Assembly (NCBI GenBank): GCA_050732575.1
Contig: JBOHRF010000051.1
Location: 1-24,807, forward strand
Direction of reading: 5' to 3'
DNA: 24,807 nt
Origin: JBBDWZ01 sp050732575
GTDB lineage: Bacteria > Gemmatimonadota > Gemmatimonadetes > Longimicrobiales > RSA9
The position numbers and the translations under genes were made by a program. The notes below the pieces were generated by a model. The model had not been told where the DNA came from. It did not search any database and saw only the letters and a list, made by a program, of their open reading frames with translations. This document shows, piece after piece, positions 17,899 through 24,807 of this stretch. Every line of letters starts with the position of its first letter. Positions within the stretch are counted from its first letter, which is position 1.

Positions 17899-18327
17899 AT
17901 GTCTAACGTGCAGCTCACACGACGCGTCTCGTTCAATGCCGCACACCGTTATTATCGGCCGGAGTGGAGCGAGGCAGAAAACCGCCGCGTATTTGGCAGT
18001 TGCGCCAACCCACATGGTCACGGTCACAACTACGTGCTCGAGGTTACTGTGTCAGGTGAAATAGACCCGCGCACTGGTTTTTCCGTGGATCTGACAACTC
18101 TGGACGCATTGCTAGAGCGCGAAGTGGTCCAGCGCGTAGGCCACCAACATCTGAATCATGTATTGCCCGAATTCCAGGAAGGCGGCCTCATCCCTACGAG
18201 TGAGAATATTCTGGCGCTGTTCTGGCCGCGCATTGTGGCCGGTTTGCCGGAGGGCGTGAAACTGGTGCGCTTGCGGCTGCACGAAGATCCGACATTCTAT
18301 GTCGACTACGCCAAGGGCGCGTCATGA
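17899..18327 (+). CDS. 6-pyruvoyl/6-carboxytetrahydropterin synthase family enzyme
   Basis: A 142-residue PTPS/QueD-family enzyme. The zinc ligands are His16 (FNAAHR) and His39/His41 in CANPHGHGHNY, and the catalytic cysteine is Cys35, giving the C-x3-H-x-H spacing of QueD. RLHEDPTFY near the C-terminus supplies the pterin-anchoring glutamate. Compared with the shortest QueD proteins it has an insert between the first His and the Cys (PEWSEAENRRVFGS), as in many PTPS-like bacterial proteins. It could make 6-carboxytetrahydropterin for queuosine or act in another pterin route; no other queuosine gene is nearby, so I give no symbol. Its stop overlaps the next start as ATGA. Confidence 0.9.
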   Translation: MSNVQLTRRVSFNAAHRYYRPEWSEAENRRVFGSCANPHGHGHNYVLEVTVSGEIDPRTGFSVDLTTLDALLEREVVQRVGHQHLNHVLPEFQEGGLIPTSENILALFWPRIVAGLPEGVKLVRLRLHEDPTFYVDYAKGAS

Positions 18328-18710
18328 GCAGTGATCCAAACGCAGCCAGTGGCGCGAACGGTTCGGTTCCGGTTACGGCAACCAGCGCAGTATCACCGAG
18401 TGAGCCGGCCCCGGCACGCTCTGAGAGTAGGTTCAGCGCAGATGATACCGAGTGGATTGCGTACGTGAGCGGTCGCGGCGCGTACGGCACCGGCCCGTGG
18501 GGTCTGGCCGCTTTGCAAGCCATTCATTTCGCCCGGGCCGATGTCCCGGACGTGCCGGTATGGGAGGCACTGTTGCCGGCCGGCCGATTCCCCAACCTGT
18601 TCCAACATGAGTTGATCGCGTTGCTGCACGCCGCGCGACGGATTGTCATCCCCGAGCCCGGAACGCCCGCAGCCGCGCGACGCATCAGTCTAGAGGAGGA
18701 CCAATCTTGA
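18324..18710 (+). CDS. Small protein of unknown function coupled to the PTPS-family gene
   Basis: A 128-residue protein I do not recognise. Residues 1-38 are low-complexity (Ala, Ser, Pro, Thr), then a compact domain begins at ADDTEWIAYVSGRGAYGTGP and continues WGLAALQAIHFARADVP and WEALLPAGRFPNLFQHELIA. The Trp- and Gly-rich first strand and the final helix look like a real fold. It has no membrane segment, signal peptide or metal motif. It starts in a 4-nt overlap with the PTPS-family gene, so both are translated together. Its last 26 bp overlap the 3' end of the convergent Rieske-like gene. Coding is supported by the coupling and by the coherent domain; function is unknown. Confidence 0.7.
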   Translation: MSSDPNAASGANGSVPVTATSAVSPSEPAPARSESRFSADDTEWIAYVSGRGAYGTGPWGLAALQAIHFARADVPDVPVWEALLPAGRFPNLFQHELIALLHAARRIVIPEPGTPAAARRISLEEDQS

Positions 18711-19029
18711 CTGAATTGTCCTCGACCCTGACCGAATAAAGCAGCAGGCCAGGCGCGCCCTCCGGATCCAGGCACTCGCCGGTCCTCACATCGAACGTTG
18801 CGTCGTCGGCCGGGCATGTCAGATGCTCGCCCTCGAGCAAGCCGACGCGGGCCAGGTTGGTGCCATCGAGCGGACATGTAGCACCAAAGGCGTAGTACGT
18901 TTGTGCCACGTTGGTAAGCCCAACCGCCTGGCCGTGTGCCTGCACCTCGGTCAACTGACCGGGTCCCAGGTCGCGCGTGTGCACGACCGACTTGTACTCT
19001 GCGGATTTGTAGTCTGTCGTTTCGATCAC
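18685..19029 (-). CDS. Rieske-fold protein that has lost both histidine ligands
   Basis: A 114-residue small Rieske-like protein (NirD/ferredoxin-subunit type). The two cluster loops are recognisable: GATCPLDGTNL (residues 50-59) and LTCPADDATFDVRTGE (70-85). In functional proteins these read CxH and CxxH, with the histidines binding one iron. Here the positions are Leu54 and Asp75. Cys52 and Cys72 remain. It is therefore unlikely to hold a normal [2Fe-2S] Rieske cluster. The start is a GTG at 19029 (MIETTDYKS...); a later start is possible, since the first 15 residues are poorly family-like. It converges on and overlaps the small gene at 18324-18710 by 26 bp, and is divergent from trpS. Confidence 0.8.
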   Translation of the reverse strand: MIETTDYKSAEYKSVVHTRDLGPGQLTEVQAHGQAVGLTNVAQTYYAFGATCPLDGTNLARVGLLEGEHLTCPADDATFDVRTGECLDPEGAPGLLLYSVRVEDNSVKIGPPLD

Positions 19030-19123
19030 CCCTGACCACCCAACGAGGCAGGGACCGTGCCTCGCGCTTACATTACCCGCCCTTCGCGCCCGGGGCGCAC
19101 CAAACCCATACTCGAGGCAAGAG

Positions 19124-20149
19124 TTGGACGTGATTGCTCACAAAAAACGTATCCTGACGGGTGACCGGCCAACCGGCAAACTGCACCTCGGGCACTGGAT
19201 CGGCAGCATTCGAAATCGCGTGCTGCTACAGGATAAGTATGACTGTCACTTCATTATCGCCGACCTGCACACCTTGACCACGCGGCCGGAAAAGGAGGCG
19301 ATCGCCGAAGTACCAAACCACATCCGTGAAATGGTGCTCGATTACCTGGCCCTGGGCATCGATCCGCAACGGTCCACCATCTTTGTCCAATCAGCCATCG
19401 CGGAAACATCCGAGCTGCAATTGATCCTGAGCATGCTGGTTTCTCTGCCCCGACTGGAGCGCCTGCCGACCATCAAGGATATGGCCGACGCCGCCGGGCT
19501 CGAGGTGCTGCCTTACGGGCTGGTCGGTTATCCCGTGCTGCAGGCCGCGGATATCATGCTGCCGCGCGCGCACCTGGTGCCGGTCGGCAGGGACAATTTG
19601 CCCCACGTCGAGATCACACGTGAAATCGCCCGCCGTTTCAACAATCTGTACGGCGAAGTGTTTCCGGAACCCGAACCGCTAATCAGCGAAGTTCCGATTC
19701 TACCCGGCATATACGGGCAGCAGAAGATGTCGAAGTCACTCAACAACGCAATTCTCATAACGGACAGTGCGGAAGCGGTCGAAAAGCTGGTGCGCAACAT
19801 GTACACTGACCCCAACCGCGTGCGTGCTGACATCCCGGGCACGGTAGAGGGCAATCCAGTCTTCATCTATCACGACGCGTTCAACACCAACACGGCGGAA
19901 GTGGAAGACCTCAAAGAGCGCTATCGCGCTGGCAAAGTGGGCGACATGGAAGTAAAGAAGAAACTGGCTCGGGCCCTCAACGACTTCCTCGAGCCGGTGC
20001 GTGAGCGACGGAGCGCGCTCGAGAAGAGGAGTGGCATAGTCGATGAAATCCTGAACGAAGGAAACCGCAAGACGCGCGTGCTAGCCAAAGAAACCATCGC
20101 ACACGTGCGCGAGGCTATGGGACTGACATATTTCCGGAGTGACGCGTGA
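19124..20149 (+). CDS. trpS: Tryptophanyl-tRNA synthetase
   Basis: A 341-residue class I aminoacyl-tRNA synthetase that charges tRNA-Trp. The HIGH-type motif is GKLHLGHWIGS (His21-His24) and the KMSKS loop is 201-205 (QQKMSKSLNN). FIADLHTLTT, QSAIAETSELQ, PVGRDNLPHVEITREIA and MYTDPNRVRAD are further family marks. Length is normal. The start is TTG 19124 with GAGG at 19113-19116, or GTG 19130; both keep the conserved block. TACATT at 19069-19074 is a possible -10. The C-terminal SDA and the TGA come from the GTGACGC repeat at 20139-20164. Confidence 0.96.
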   Translation: MDVIAHKKRILTGDRPTGKLHLGHWIGSIRNRVLLQDKYDCHFIIADLHTLTTRPEKEAIAEVPNHIREMVLDYLALGIDPQRSTIFVQSAIAETSELQLILSMLVSLPRLERLPTIKDMADAAGLEVLPYGLVGYPVLQAADIMLPRAHLVPVGRDNLPHVEITREIARRFNNLYGEVFPEPEPLISEVPILPGIYGQQKMSKSLNNAILITDSAEAVEKLVRNMYTDPNRVRADIPGTVEGNPVFIYHDAFNTNTAEVEDLKERYRAGKVGDMEVKKKLARALNDFLEPVRERRSALEKRSGIVDEILNEGNRKTRVLAKETIAHVREAMGLTYFRSDA

Positions 20150-20164
20150 CGCGTCGCGCGTCAC
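20139..20164 (+). repeat. Compact heptamer-repeat palindrome at the trpS stop
   Basis: GTGACGCG (20139-20146) pairs with CGCGTCAC (20157-20164); inner bases add a wobble and two or three further pairs. The trpS TGA (20147-20149) lies in its middle, and the minus-strand plug pseudogene ends 3 nt beyond it. It would serve transcripts from both strands. No U-tract follows. Confidence 0.8.
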
Positions 20165-20166
20165 GC

Positions 20167-20726
20167 TCAACGGCGTCGGCGCGTCCACAGCGCCACCACA
20201 CCACAATTGGCTTCCCGATTGAACGCGGGCGGCGTTTCCGACGCGCCGTGGTAGATCTCAATGCCGTCGATATCGATGGCGGACACCAGGTCATCCAGAA
20301 GCATCTCACCGGGACGGGGCGGACCGCCCAATCGGACGATGGCACCATCCAGATAGAGTGCGGGCGGGCAGCGCGCATTGCGCAAGCGCAGCTCGAAGCG
20401 GCGTCCTGAACGGTCGGCGCGCACCAGCCGCACTCCCGGCGCGGAACGGAGGACATCACTCAAGAATGTGCCGCCGCCGTGTTTTTCGATTTCATAACGG
20501 GTAAGGAACGTGCCGGCGCCGTGACCTTCGCGCTCGTAGAAACCGGATCTCTGTGAGGGTCTCGACATAGCTTGCGAGTGGTGGCGCGCGGCCGCGCGCA
20601 CAGTTCGAGTTGCGCGCCCGCTATGGCAGCCGCCGAAACGGCATCGGTCAGCGAACCCACGATCTGCTGCGCGCGGAGGGAATTTGCCAGGAAAGGGCAG
20701 ACAAGCCATACCAGCAGCCAAGCCAA
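20167..20726 (-). pseudogene. Frameshifted and shortened TonB plug-domain protein
   Basis: The minus strand codes for a broken carboxypeptidase-regulatory plus TonB-plug protein. The 5' part, from ATG 20726, gives a signal peptide (MAWLLVWLVCPFLANSLRAQ) and the first strands of a carboxypeptidase-regulatory domain (QIVGSLTDAVSAAAIAGAQL). The 3' part, in another frame, gives a plug-like domain from about 20571 to 20167 (GFYEREGHGAGTFLTRYEIE, then FLSDVLRSAPGVRLVR, ALYLDGAIVRLGG, DIDGIEIYHGASETPPAF, CGVVALWTRRR). Only about 15-25 codons separate the two parts, whereas the regulatory domain normally needs some 60 more, so an internal deletion and a frameshift are likely. The plug half could be translated from an internal ATG, but a signal peptide would be missing. 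Confidence 0.7.
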
Positions 20727-20829
20727 AGCGGCCCGCGATCGGCTAGACAGGGGAGGAAGAATTCACGCGCAGACGCTGGATCGGTTTCAGGGAACAACGT
20801 GTCGCCACCGGGCCTGGCATGGTAGAGCG

Positions 20830-20858
20830 CTGACACGCCGCGCGGCCGGCGCCATATT
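20830..20858 (+). promoter_or_regulatory. Candidate promoter of the DUF2911 gene
   Basis: CTGACA (20830-20835, 5 of 6 to TTGACA), a 17-bp spacer and CATATT (20853-20858, 4 of 6 to TATAAT) lie 33 nt before the start, followed by GGAG at 20880-20883. It falls in the 165-nt gap between the divergent plug pseudogene and this gene. Confidence 0.55.
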
Positions 20859-20891
20859 GCAACAAATAGGACCCAAACCGGAGAGCAACCC

Positions 20892-21479
20892 ATGCGCTGC
20901 TCGATGATTCTGGTTGCCGGGGCGCTGCTACTTGGCGCGAGGGGCTCCACGGCCGCTCAGGCCAGCCTCTCAACGCATTGTGTGCCCCAGCGCGCGAGTG
21001 GGCTGGCCGAACGCGAAAGTCCGTACGACTCGCTCAAGATCAACATTGGCAGTCAACAGGCCATGCTCTGTTATGGCAGACCATCGGCAAAAGGCGCCCA
21101 CATGATTGGCGGACCGGTGGTCGCTTTCGGCAAACTTTGGCGCATGGGCGCCAACGAGCCGACCATTCTGCACATCGCCTTTCCTTCCATGATTGCCGGC
21201 ATCCACGTGGAGCCCGGATCGTATTCCATTTACAGTGTTCCCGGTCCTGCCGAGTGGGAGATCATCATCAATCGCTCGATAACACAATGGGGCAGTGAAA
21301 ACCGCTACACGGATGCCATTAAAGCCCAGGAAGTAGGACGCGGCAAAGTGCGCAGCGAAACCATCGGCACGCATGTGGAGACTATGCTGTTCCGCGCGGA
21401 ACCTGCCGGTGCACGAGGTGCCGACTTGATACTGGAATGGGAAAAAACACGCGTGCGCATTCCCATTCGGATGATGTGA
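20892..21479 (+). CDS. Exported DUF2911 protein
   Basis: A 195-residue protein of the DUF2911 family, which is common in Bacteroidota and Gemmatimonadota and has no known function to me. A signal peptide (MRCSMILVAGALLLGARG, cut near TAAQA) places it outside the cytoplasm. Family hallmarks are SPYDSLKINIG, MLCYGRPSAKG, GKLWRMGANEPTILHI and GSYSIYSVPGPAEWEIIIN. GGAG lies 8 nt before ATG 20892. The first domain cysteines (CVPQ and LCYG) may form a disulfide. A nonamer-repeat hairpin follows 8 nt after the stop. Confidence 0.9.
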   Translation: MRCSMILVAGALLLGARGSTAAQASLSTHCVPQRASGLAERESPYDSLKINIGSQQAMLCYGRPSAKGAHMIGGPVVAFGKLWRMGANEPTILHIAFPSMIAGIHVEPGSYSIYSVPGPAEWEIIINRSITQWGSENRYTDAIKAQEVGRGKVRSETIGTHVETMLFRAEPAGARGADLILEWEKTRVRIPIRMM

Positions 21480-21486
21480 ACACCGT

Positions 21487-21568
21487 GTGACGGACGTGGC
21501 GGGCGTGACGGGTGTAGCGGGCGTAACGGGAACAATCGTAAAATGGAATTCCTCGCCCGTCACGCCCG
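21487..21568 (+). repeat. Nonamer-repeat hairpin after the DUF2911 stop
   Basis: Five tandem 9-mers (consensus GTGRCGGGY) occupy 21487-21531. Bases 21500-21512 (CGGGCGTGACGGG) are a perfect 13-bp match to the inverted 21556-21568; a nearer copy at 21519-21531 matches at 12 of 13 with a shorter loop. The AT-rich loop includes ATCGTAAAATGGAATT. Same layout as the 6-mer and 7-mer hairpins: begins just after a stop, arms made of tandem units, no U-tract. Confidence 0.85.
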
Positions 21569-21640
21569 TTCCTGCCGCAACTCCCTGGGCACATGGCCCG
21601 TACGTAGTGCGGAGAACCTTGAATCCAAACAGGAGTCACC

Positions 21641-21937
21641 ATGGACCGCGATCTGATTGAGCTGCTCATTCCGCTGACTGCCATAGTTCTGGGCAGCATG
21701 ATGTTCCTCATTCCCATTGCCGGCATCACGGTGCGCTTTGCCATCAAGCCCATCATGGACTCGATTCGCGTCGGTCGTGAGGGCCAGGCCGGCACGAACG
21801 CTCGCGAGATGGGGGTGCTGGAGCAGCGGGTGGCCCTGCTGGAGCAGCAGTATCAGAGCCTGGAGACCTCGGTGGAGCGACTGACCGAGCTGAAGGAGTT
21901 CGAGCACCGCCTGGCCATCCCGCCCAGCGCCGACTGA
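21641..21937 (+). CDS. Small membrane protein with coiled coil
   Basis: A 98-residue protein with one N-terminal membrane segment (about residues 6-32, LIELLIPLTAIVLGSMMFLI onward), a short basic linker, and a heptad-like coiled coil from about residue 56 to 90 (MGVLEQRVALLEQQYQSLET and on). The layout is like PspB, but I see no specific match and do not name it. AGGAG lies 5 nt before ATG 21641, a clear start. It stands alone between the DUF2911 gene and the sigma factor gene, with 154 nt downstream that show no gene. A role in membrane stress or as a scaffold would be a guess. Confidence 0.75.
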   Translation: MDRDLIELLIPLTAIVLGSMMFLIPIAGITVRFAIKPIMDSIRVGREGQAGTNAREMGVLEQRVALLEQQYQSLETSVERLTELKEFEHRLAIPPSAD

Positions 21938-22091
21938 ACGCTCGTTCGAGACCGTTCCGGCCGCGGCTACAAAATGTCAAAGACCCGCTAGATTCTTCAG
22001 TAGGAGACGCGCGTCCGAGCGACGGCCAAACATATGTCACAAGGGTCGCCGGCCGCGCGTTATTGAACTGAACGCCGGGTATCGGAGCGTC

Positions 22092-22589
22092 GTGGATTTC
22101 GAAGCTCAATTCCAACGGTTGTACCCGTCACTTTTCCGCTACCTGCACCGATTGACCGGCGATGCTGATGTTGCGGAAGACATTGCGCAGGAAGCATTCG
22201 TTCGATTGCTGCGCCAACCGCTGCCAGAAGATGAAGTTCGACCGTGGCTCTTCACGGTTGCGATGAACCTGGTGCGGGATCATGCGCGGAAGACGGATCG
22301 GCGCCAACGGTTGCTGACTTCTGCTCCTGCACTGGTGATGCCGAGCCGGATGCCGGATGAAGATGTCGAGCGGGCGGAGCGGGTAGCGCGGGTGCGAAGC
22401 GTGCTGGATCGCTTACCGTTGCGTGATCGACAGTTGTTGTTGATGCGAGAAGAAGGGTTCAAGTACGAAGAGATCGCCGCGGTCATTGGGGTAGCGCCGG
22501 CATCGGTCGGCACGTTGATTGCCCGGGCCATGAAGCGATTTGCCGATGTTTATCAGTCGCGAGAGGCTGGAGATGTCCCACTTCACTGA
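22092..22589 (+). CDS. ECF-type RNA polymerase sigma factor
   Basis: A 165-residue group IV sigma factor. Region 2 is YPSLFRYLHRLTGDADVAED onward to FVRLLRQ (residues 10-41) and binds the -10 and core polymerase; region 4 is LPLRDRQLLLMREEGFKYEE to GTLIARAMKRF (about 112-150), the -35-binding helix-turn-helix. The start is GTG 22092 with GGAG at 22084-22087. It overlaps its anti-sigma gene by 17 nt, the usual arrangement. Its targets are not visible; the TonB receptor downstream is a possible one, but I found no clear ECF-type promoter there. Confidence 0.93.
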   Translation: MDFEAQFQRLYPSLFRYLHRLTGDADVAEDIAQEAFVRLLRQPLPEDEVRPWLFTVAMNLVRDHARKTDRRQRLLTSAPALVMPSRMPDEDVERAERVARVRSVLDRLPLRDRQLLLMREEGFKYEEIAAVIGVAPASVGTLIARAMKRFADVYQSREAGDVPLH

Positions 22590-23346
22590 AGGCGCGCTGC
22601 AAGCATACCTCGATCATGAGGTAGTAGCTGGCGCACATGCGCAGGTTGCGGCGCATGTCAGCGAGTGCGCGGATTGCGCGGCTCGCCTTCAGTCGCTGCA
22701 CGAGCAGAATTCGGCGTTCACACAGGCCATGGCCGCGCTGGACGTGAGTCCGCTGCCGCAAGCCGCGCTGGCGGAGCTACGGGTTCGCGCCGAACAGCAG
22801 GTATGGCGCGAGCGGCTGCGCGGGGCGGGTCGCAACTGGACGCGTGCGGCCATTCTGGTTGTGGGTGTAACCGCACTGGCCGTTGCAACGGTGCCTGGCT
22901 CGCCGGTGCGTGCGTGGTTGATCAGCGCATGGCGCTCCGTCGCCAGTGAGCCCGAGGTTACGACGCCTGTACCCGCGCCGACACCGACACCCGCGGATCG
23001 AGTCACTGAAACGCCTACGCCGGTTCAGGTGATCCCTGTTGCCGGACGCGTCCGCATTGTCTTGCAGTCGCCGGCCGCCGGGACTCGGGTCCACGTCCAG
23101 CTAGTGGAAGGGGAAAAGGCGTTGGTTGAAATCGCAGCGAAACTCCGCAGCGGCGACGGAAGGCTGGTGGCCATTGGCGCGAGCGGTGATGTGCGCATCG
23201 CCCTACCGCGCCGGCTTACGTCCGCCTCGGTTGAGGTCGATGGTCGGGTTTATGTCCTCAAGGAAGGCGACGACTTGCGCTATCTGGGGCCGACACCCGC
23301 AGATCAGAAGGACTCGGGCATCCTGACCTTTAAGCCAGCCCGATAG
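22573..23346 (+). CDS. Zinc-type (ZAS) transmembrane anti-sigma factor
   Basis: A 257-residue partner of the ECF sigma factor. The N-terminal cytoplasmic domain has the zinc anti-sigma motif H-x3-C-x2-C: His28, Cys32 and Cys35 (HVSECADC). A single membrane segment lies about residues 97-117 (AAILVVGVTALAVATVPGSP). After it come a Pro/Thr-rich linker (VTTPVPAPTPTPADRV) and a periplasmic beta domain (VRIVLQSPAAGTRVHVQLVE to the C-terminus), probably the sensor. I chose ATG 22573 (MSHFTEG) with GAGAGG 6 nt upstream; ATG 22540 would add 11 unrelated residues. A classical terminator follows the stop by 29 nt. Confidence 0.88.
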   Translation: MSHFTEGALQAYLDHEVVAGAHAQVAAHVSECADCAARLQSLHEQNSAFTQAMAALDVSPLPQAALAELRVRAEQQVWRERLRGAGRNWTRAAILVVGVTALAVATVPGSPVRAWLISAWRSVASEPEVTTPVPAPTPTPADRVTETPTPVQVIPVAGRVRIVLQSPAAGTRVHVQLVEGEKALVEIAAKLRSGDGRLVAIGASGDVRIALPRRLTSASVEVDGRVYVLKEGDDLRYLGPTPADQKDSGILTFKPAR

Positions 23347-23375
23347 AACAGTTCACCAGCCCCCGTGCGAACTGG

Positions 23376-23401
23376 AGCCGGCCCGCAAGGGTCGGCTTTT
23401 T
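23376..23401 (+). terminator. Rho-independent terminator after the anti-sigma gene
   Basis: Stem AGCCGGCCC (23376-23384) with GGGTCGGCT (23389-23397), one G-U pair, GCAA tetraloop, then TTTTAA. It separates the sigma/anti-sigma operon from the TonB receptor gene. Confidence 0.9.
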
Positions 23402-23475
23402 AATTCTCCCCTCACGCCATTGCCGATACGAGGCTATATTGCTGTGACCCCCCGGTCCAGCCAGAGGTACCAGGG

Positions 23476-24807
23476 GTGTATCCTGACCAAAACCCCTCTC
23501 GGGACTTACGGATGGTAGCTGCCCTTGCACTCGCGGTTACGGTCGTCGCCAGTCTGCAGCAGGGGCTGGGCACCGGAGGCACGATCCGCGGTGAAGTAAA
23601 GAGCAGCAACACCAGCGCGCCCCTCCCGTACGCCACCATCCAGCTCGTCGGCCACACTTCGATCAGCCCCATCACTACCGATAGCACTGGGACGTACGTT
23701 TTGAGGAACGTTCCGCCGGGTTGGTTGATGATGAGGGTCAGCCACATCGATCACGCCACGCACGAAATCGAAATGCTGGTCACCGAGGGCAAGGAGATTT
23801 TCCTGGCCTTCGATCTGGATTTGCGCCCGGTTCGCTTACCGCCAGTGACCACGCGGGGCATTTCTTTCCGCATTGGCGGGGATACGGCATCGGCAGGTTC
23901 AACGGGTATCGTACCGGCGGCCGTGCGCGCCATTGAATCTTCGCCGAGCGTTGCCGAACTCGGGTTGGCTCAGATCGTACAGGATATCCCTGGTCACGAG
24001 CCGCCGGATCCATCGGACGTTCTCTATGTGCGCGGCGGCGCCGCCGATTTGAAGCTCGTGTTGCTGAATGGAGCGCCGGTTTATGCTCCCTTCCACCTGG
24101 GTGGTCTCATCAACCCGTTGGACCCGGACATTCTTCACAGTGCAACCTTGTATTTGGGCGGCGCGCCGGCCCGCTACGACGGCGGCCTGTCTTACGTGAT
24201 GGACCTCGAGACCCGGGCCGGTCGTTACAACGCGGAACATGCCTCCCTTTCGGCCGATCTGCTGGGCGGTCGGGCCACAATGGAAGGCCCAATCGTGCCC
24301 GATGTGAGCTACCTGCTGGCCGCTCGCGGCGTACATGGGCTGGGCACCCAGCCGTTCACCGGTGGCCCGTTCCCGTACCTGTACGGGGATGCGCTGGGCC
24401 GTCTCGATATCGATCTGGGGAAGGCCGGCCGTCTGACCACCACCGGGTTCTGGAACCAGGAATCGGTTCGTCTTGACAGCCTTAGCGGTCACAATAGCCG
24501 CGCCATGTGGGGCAACGGCGCGGGCTCGATGCGCTACCGAGGCGAGATTGGCGGCTCGAATGCGGACATAATCGTGGGCGTGGGTAGTTTCCGCACGCAG
24601 CTCCCAGTAGGCGGCCTGCGCCCGTTGATTACGGATGGGCAGGTAAGGCGGGTCAGGGTTGGCATCAACATGGATCGTCCAGTCGGACCGGCCCATGTGC
24701 ACTATGGTCTACAGTTCGATCGGTTGAAGTATGAGTACAAGGCCTGGCCCAGGCCACGCACGATCCGTGAGGACTCGATGGTCCTCCAGGCCGAGGGCGC
24801 GGGCGAA
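23476..24807 (+). CDS. TonB-dependent receptor with carboxypeptidase-regulatory domain (cut by the window edge)
   Basis: The first 444 codons of an outer-membrane TonB-dependent receptor; the frame is open to the window edge. The signal peptide core is MVAALALAVTVVASLQQG. Next comes a carboxypeptidase-regulatory beta domain (GTIRGEVKSSNTSAPLPYAT, then DSTGTYVLRNVPPGW), then the plug (DVLYVRGGAADLKLVLLNGA, APFHLGGLINPLDPDILHSA, LYLGGAPARYDGGLSYVMDL), then the first barrel strands. Two starts are possible: GTG 23476 with AGAGG 8 nt upstream, or ATG 23512 at the signal peptide with only a weak GGGA. I give the first because of its ribosome site. TATATT at 23435-23440 is a candidate -10. Its substrate is unknown; it follows the ECF sigma pair. 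Confidence 0.88.
   Translation, partial: MYPDQNPSRDLRMVAALALAVTVVASLQQGLGTGGTIRGEVKSSNTSAPLPYATIQLVGHTSISPITTDSTGTYVLRNVPPGWLMMRVSHIDHATHEIEMLVTEGKEIFLAFDLDLRPVRLPPVTTRGISFRIGGDTASAGSTGIVPAAVRAIESSPSVAELGLAQIVQDIPGHEPPDPSDVLYVRGGAADLKLVLLNGAPVYAPFHLGGLINPLDPDILHSATLYLGGAPARYDGGLSYVMDLETRAGRYNAEHASLSADLLGGRATMEGPIVPDVSYLLAARGVHGLGTQPFTGGPFPYLYGDALGRLDIDLGKAGRLTTTGFWNQESVRLDSLSGHNSRAMWGNGAGSMRYRGEIGGSNADIIVGVGSFRTQLPVGGLRPLITDGQVRRVRVGINMDRPVGPAHVHYGLQFDRLKYEYKAWPRPRTIREDSMVLQAEGAGE

Noticed and set aside
20572..20907. Plus-strand open frames antisense to the plug pseudogene
   Set aside because: Arg/Ala-rich composition with no domain; they are shadows of the minus-strand gene.

Overview
This is a high-GC bacterial window with 18 intact coding genes, one more gene cut off by the right edge, and three gene remnants. 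The gene set best fits a Gemmatimonadota-type heterotroph: secreted S9 peptidases next to secreted amidohydrolases, a DUF2911 protein, TonB plug proteins with carboxypeptidase-regulatory domains, a DUF6494-like protein, and an ECF sigma/anti-sigma pair. That assignment is inferred from gene families only; there is no rRNA or other phylogenetic marker here.

Left part (1-11,650) is a peptide and amino-acid island. It holds an exported DPP4-type S9 peptidase, two tandem exported amidohydrolases, a Tat-exported alanine-racemase-like enzyme coupled to a histone-deacetylase-family deacylase, a small DUF6494-like gene on the minus strand, and a second exported DPP4-type peptidase paralogous to the first. 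Between the second amidohydrolase and the racemase, 5,888-6,360 holds the 3' tails of two divergent genes whose 5' halves are gone.

Middle part (11,650-20,150) is mostly housekeeping: CorA-type transporter, M24 Xaa-Pro peptidase, a lone GvpL/GvpF-like protein and PriA in one tight run; then an HNH nuclease ending in a classical terminator, a QueD/PTPS-family enzyme with a small unknown partner, a minus-strand Rieske-fold protein that has lost both cluster-binding histidines, and TrpS.

Right part (20,150-24,807) holds a frameshifted TonB plug pseudogene, a DUF2911 lipid-exposed or secreted protein, a small membrane/coiled-coil protein, an ECF sigma factor with its zinc-type anti-sigma factor, a classical terminator, and the start of a TonB-dependent receptor.

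The most unusual signal is not a gene. At six gene 3' ends there are hairpins whose arms are built from short tandem repeats: a 6-mer at 2,415, a 7-mer (GTGACGC type) at 4,141, 8,671, 11,647 and 20,139, and a 9-mer at 21,487. They lie at or just after the stop codon, supply the actual TGA stop in several genes, lack the U-tract of a classical terminator, and in one case one arm is inside the next gene's coding sequence.
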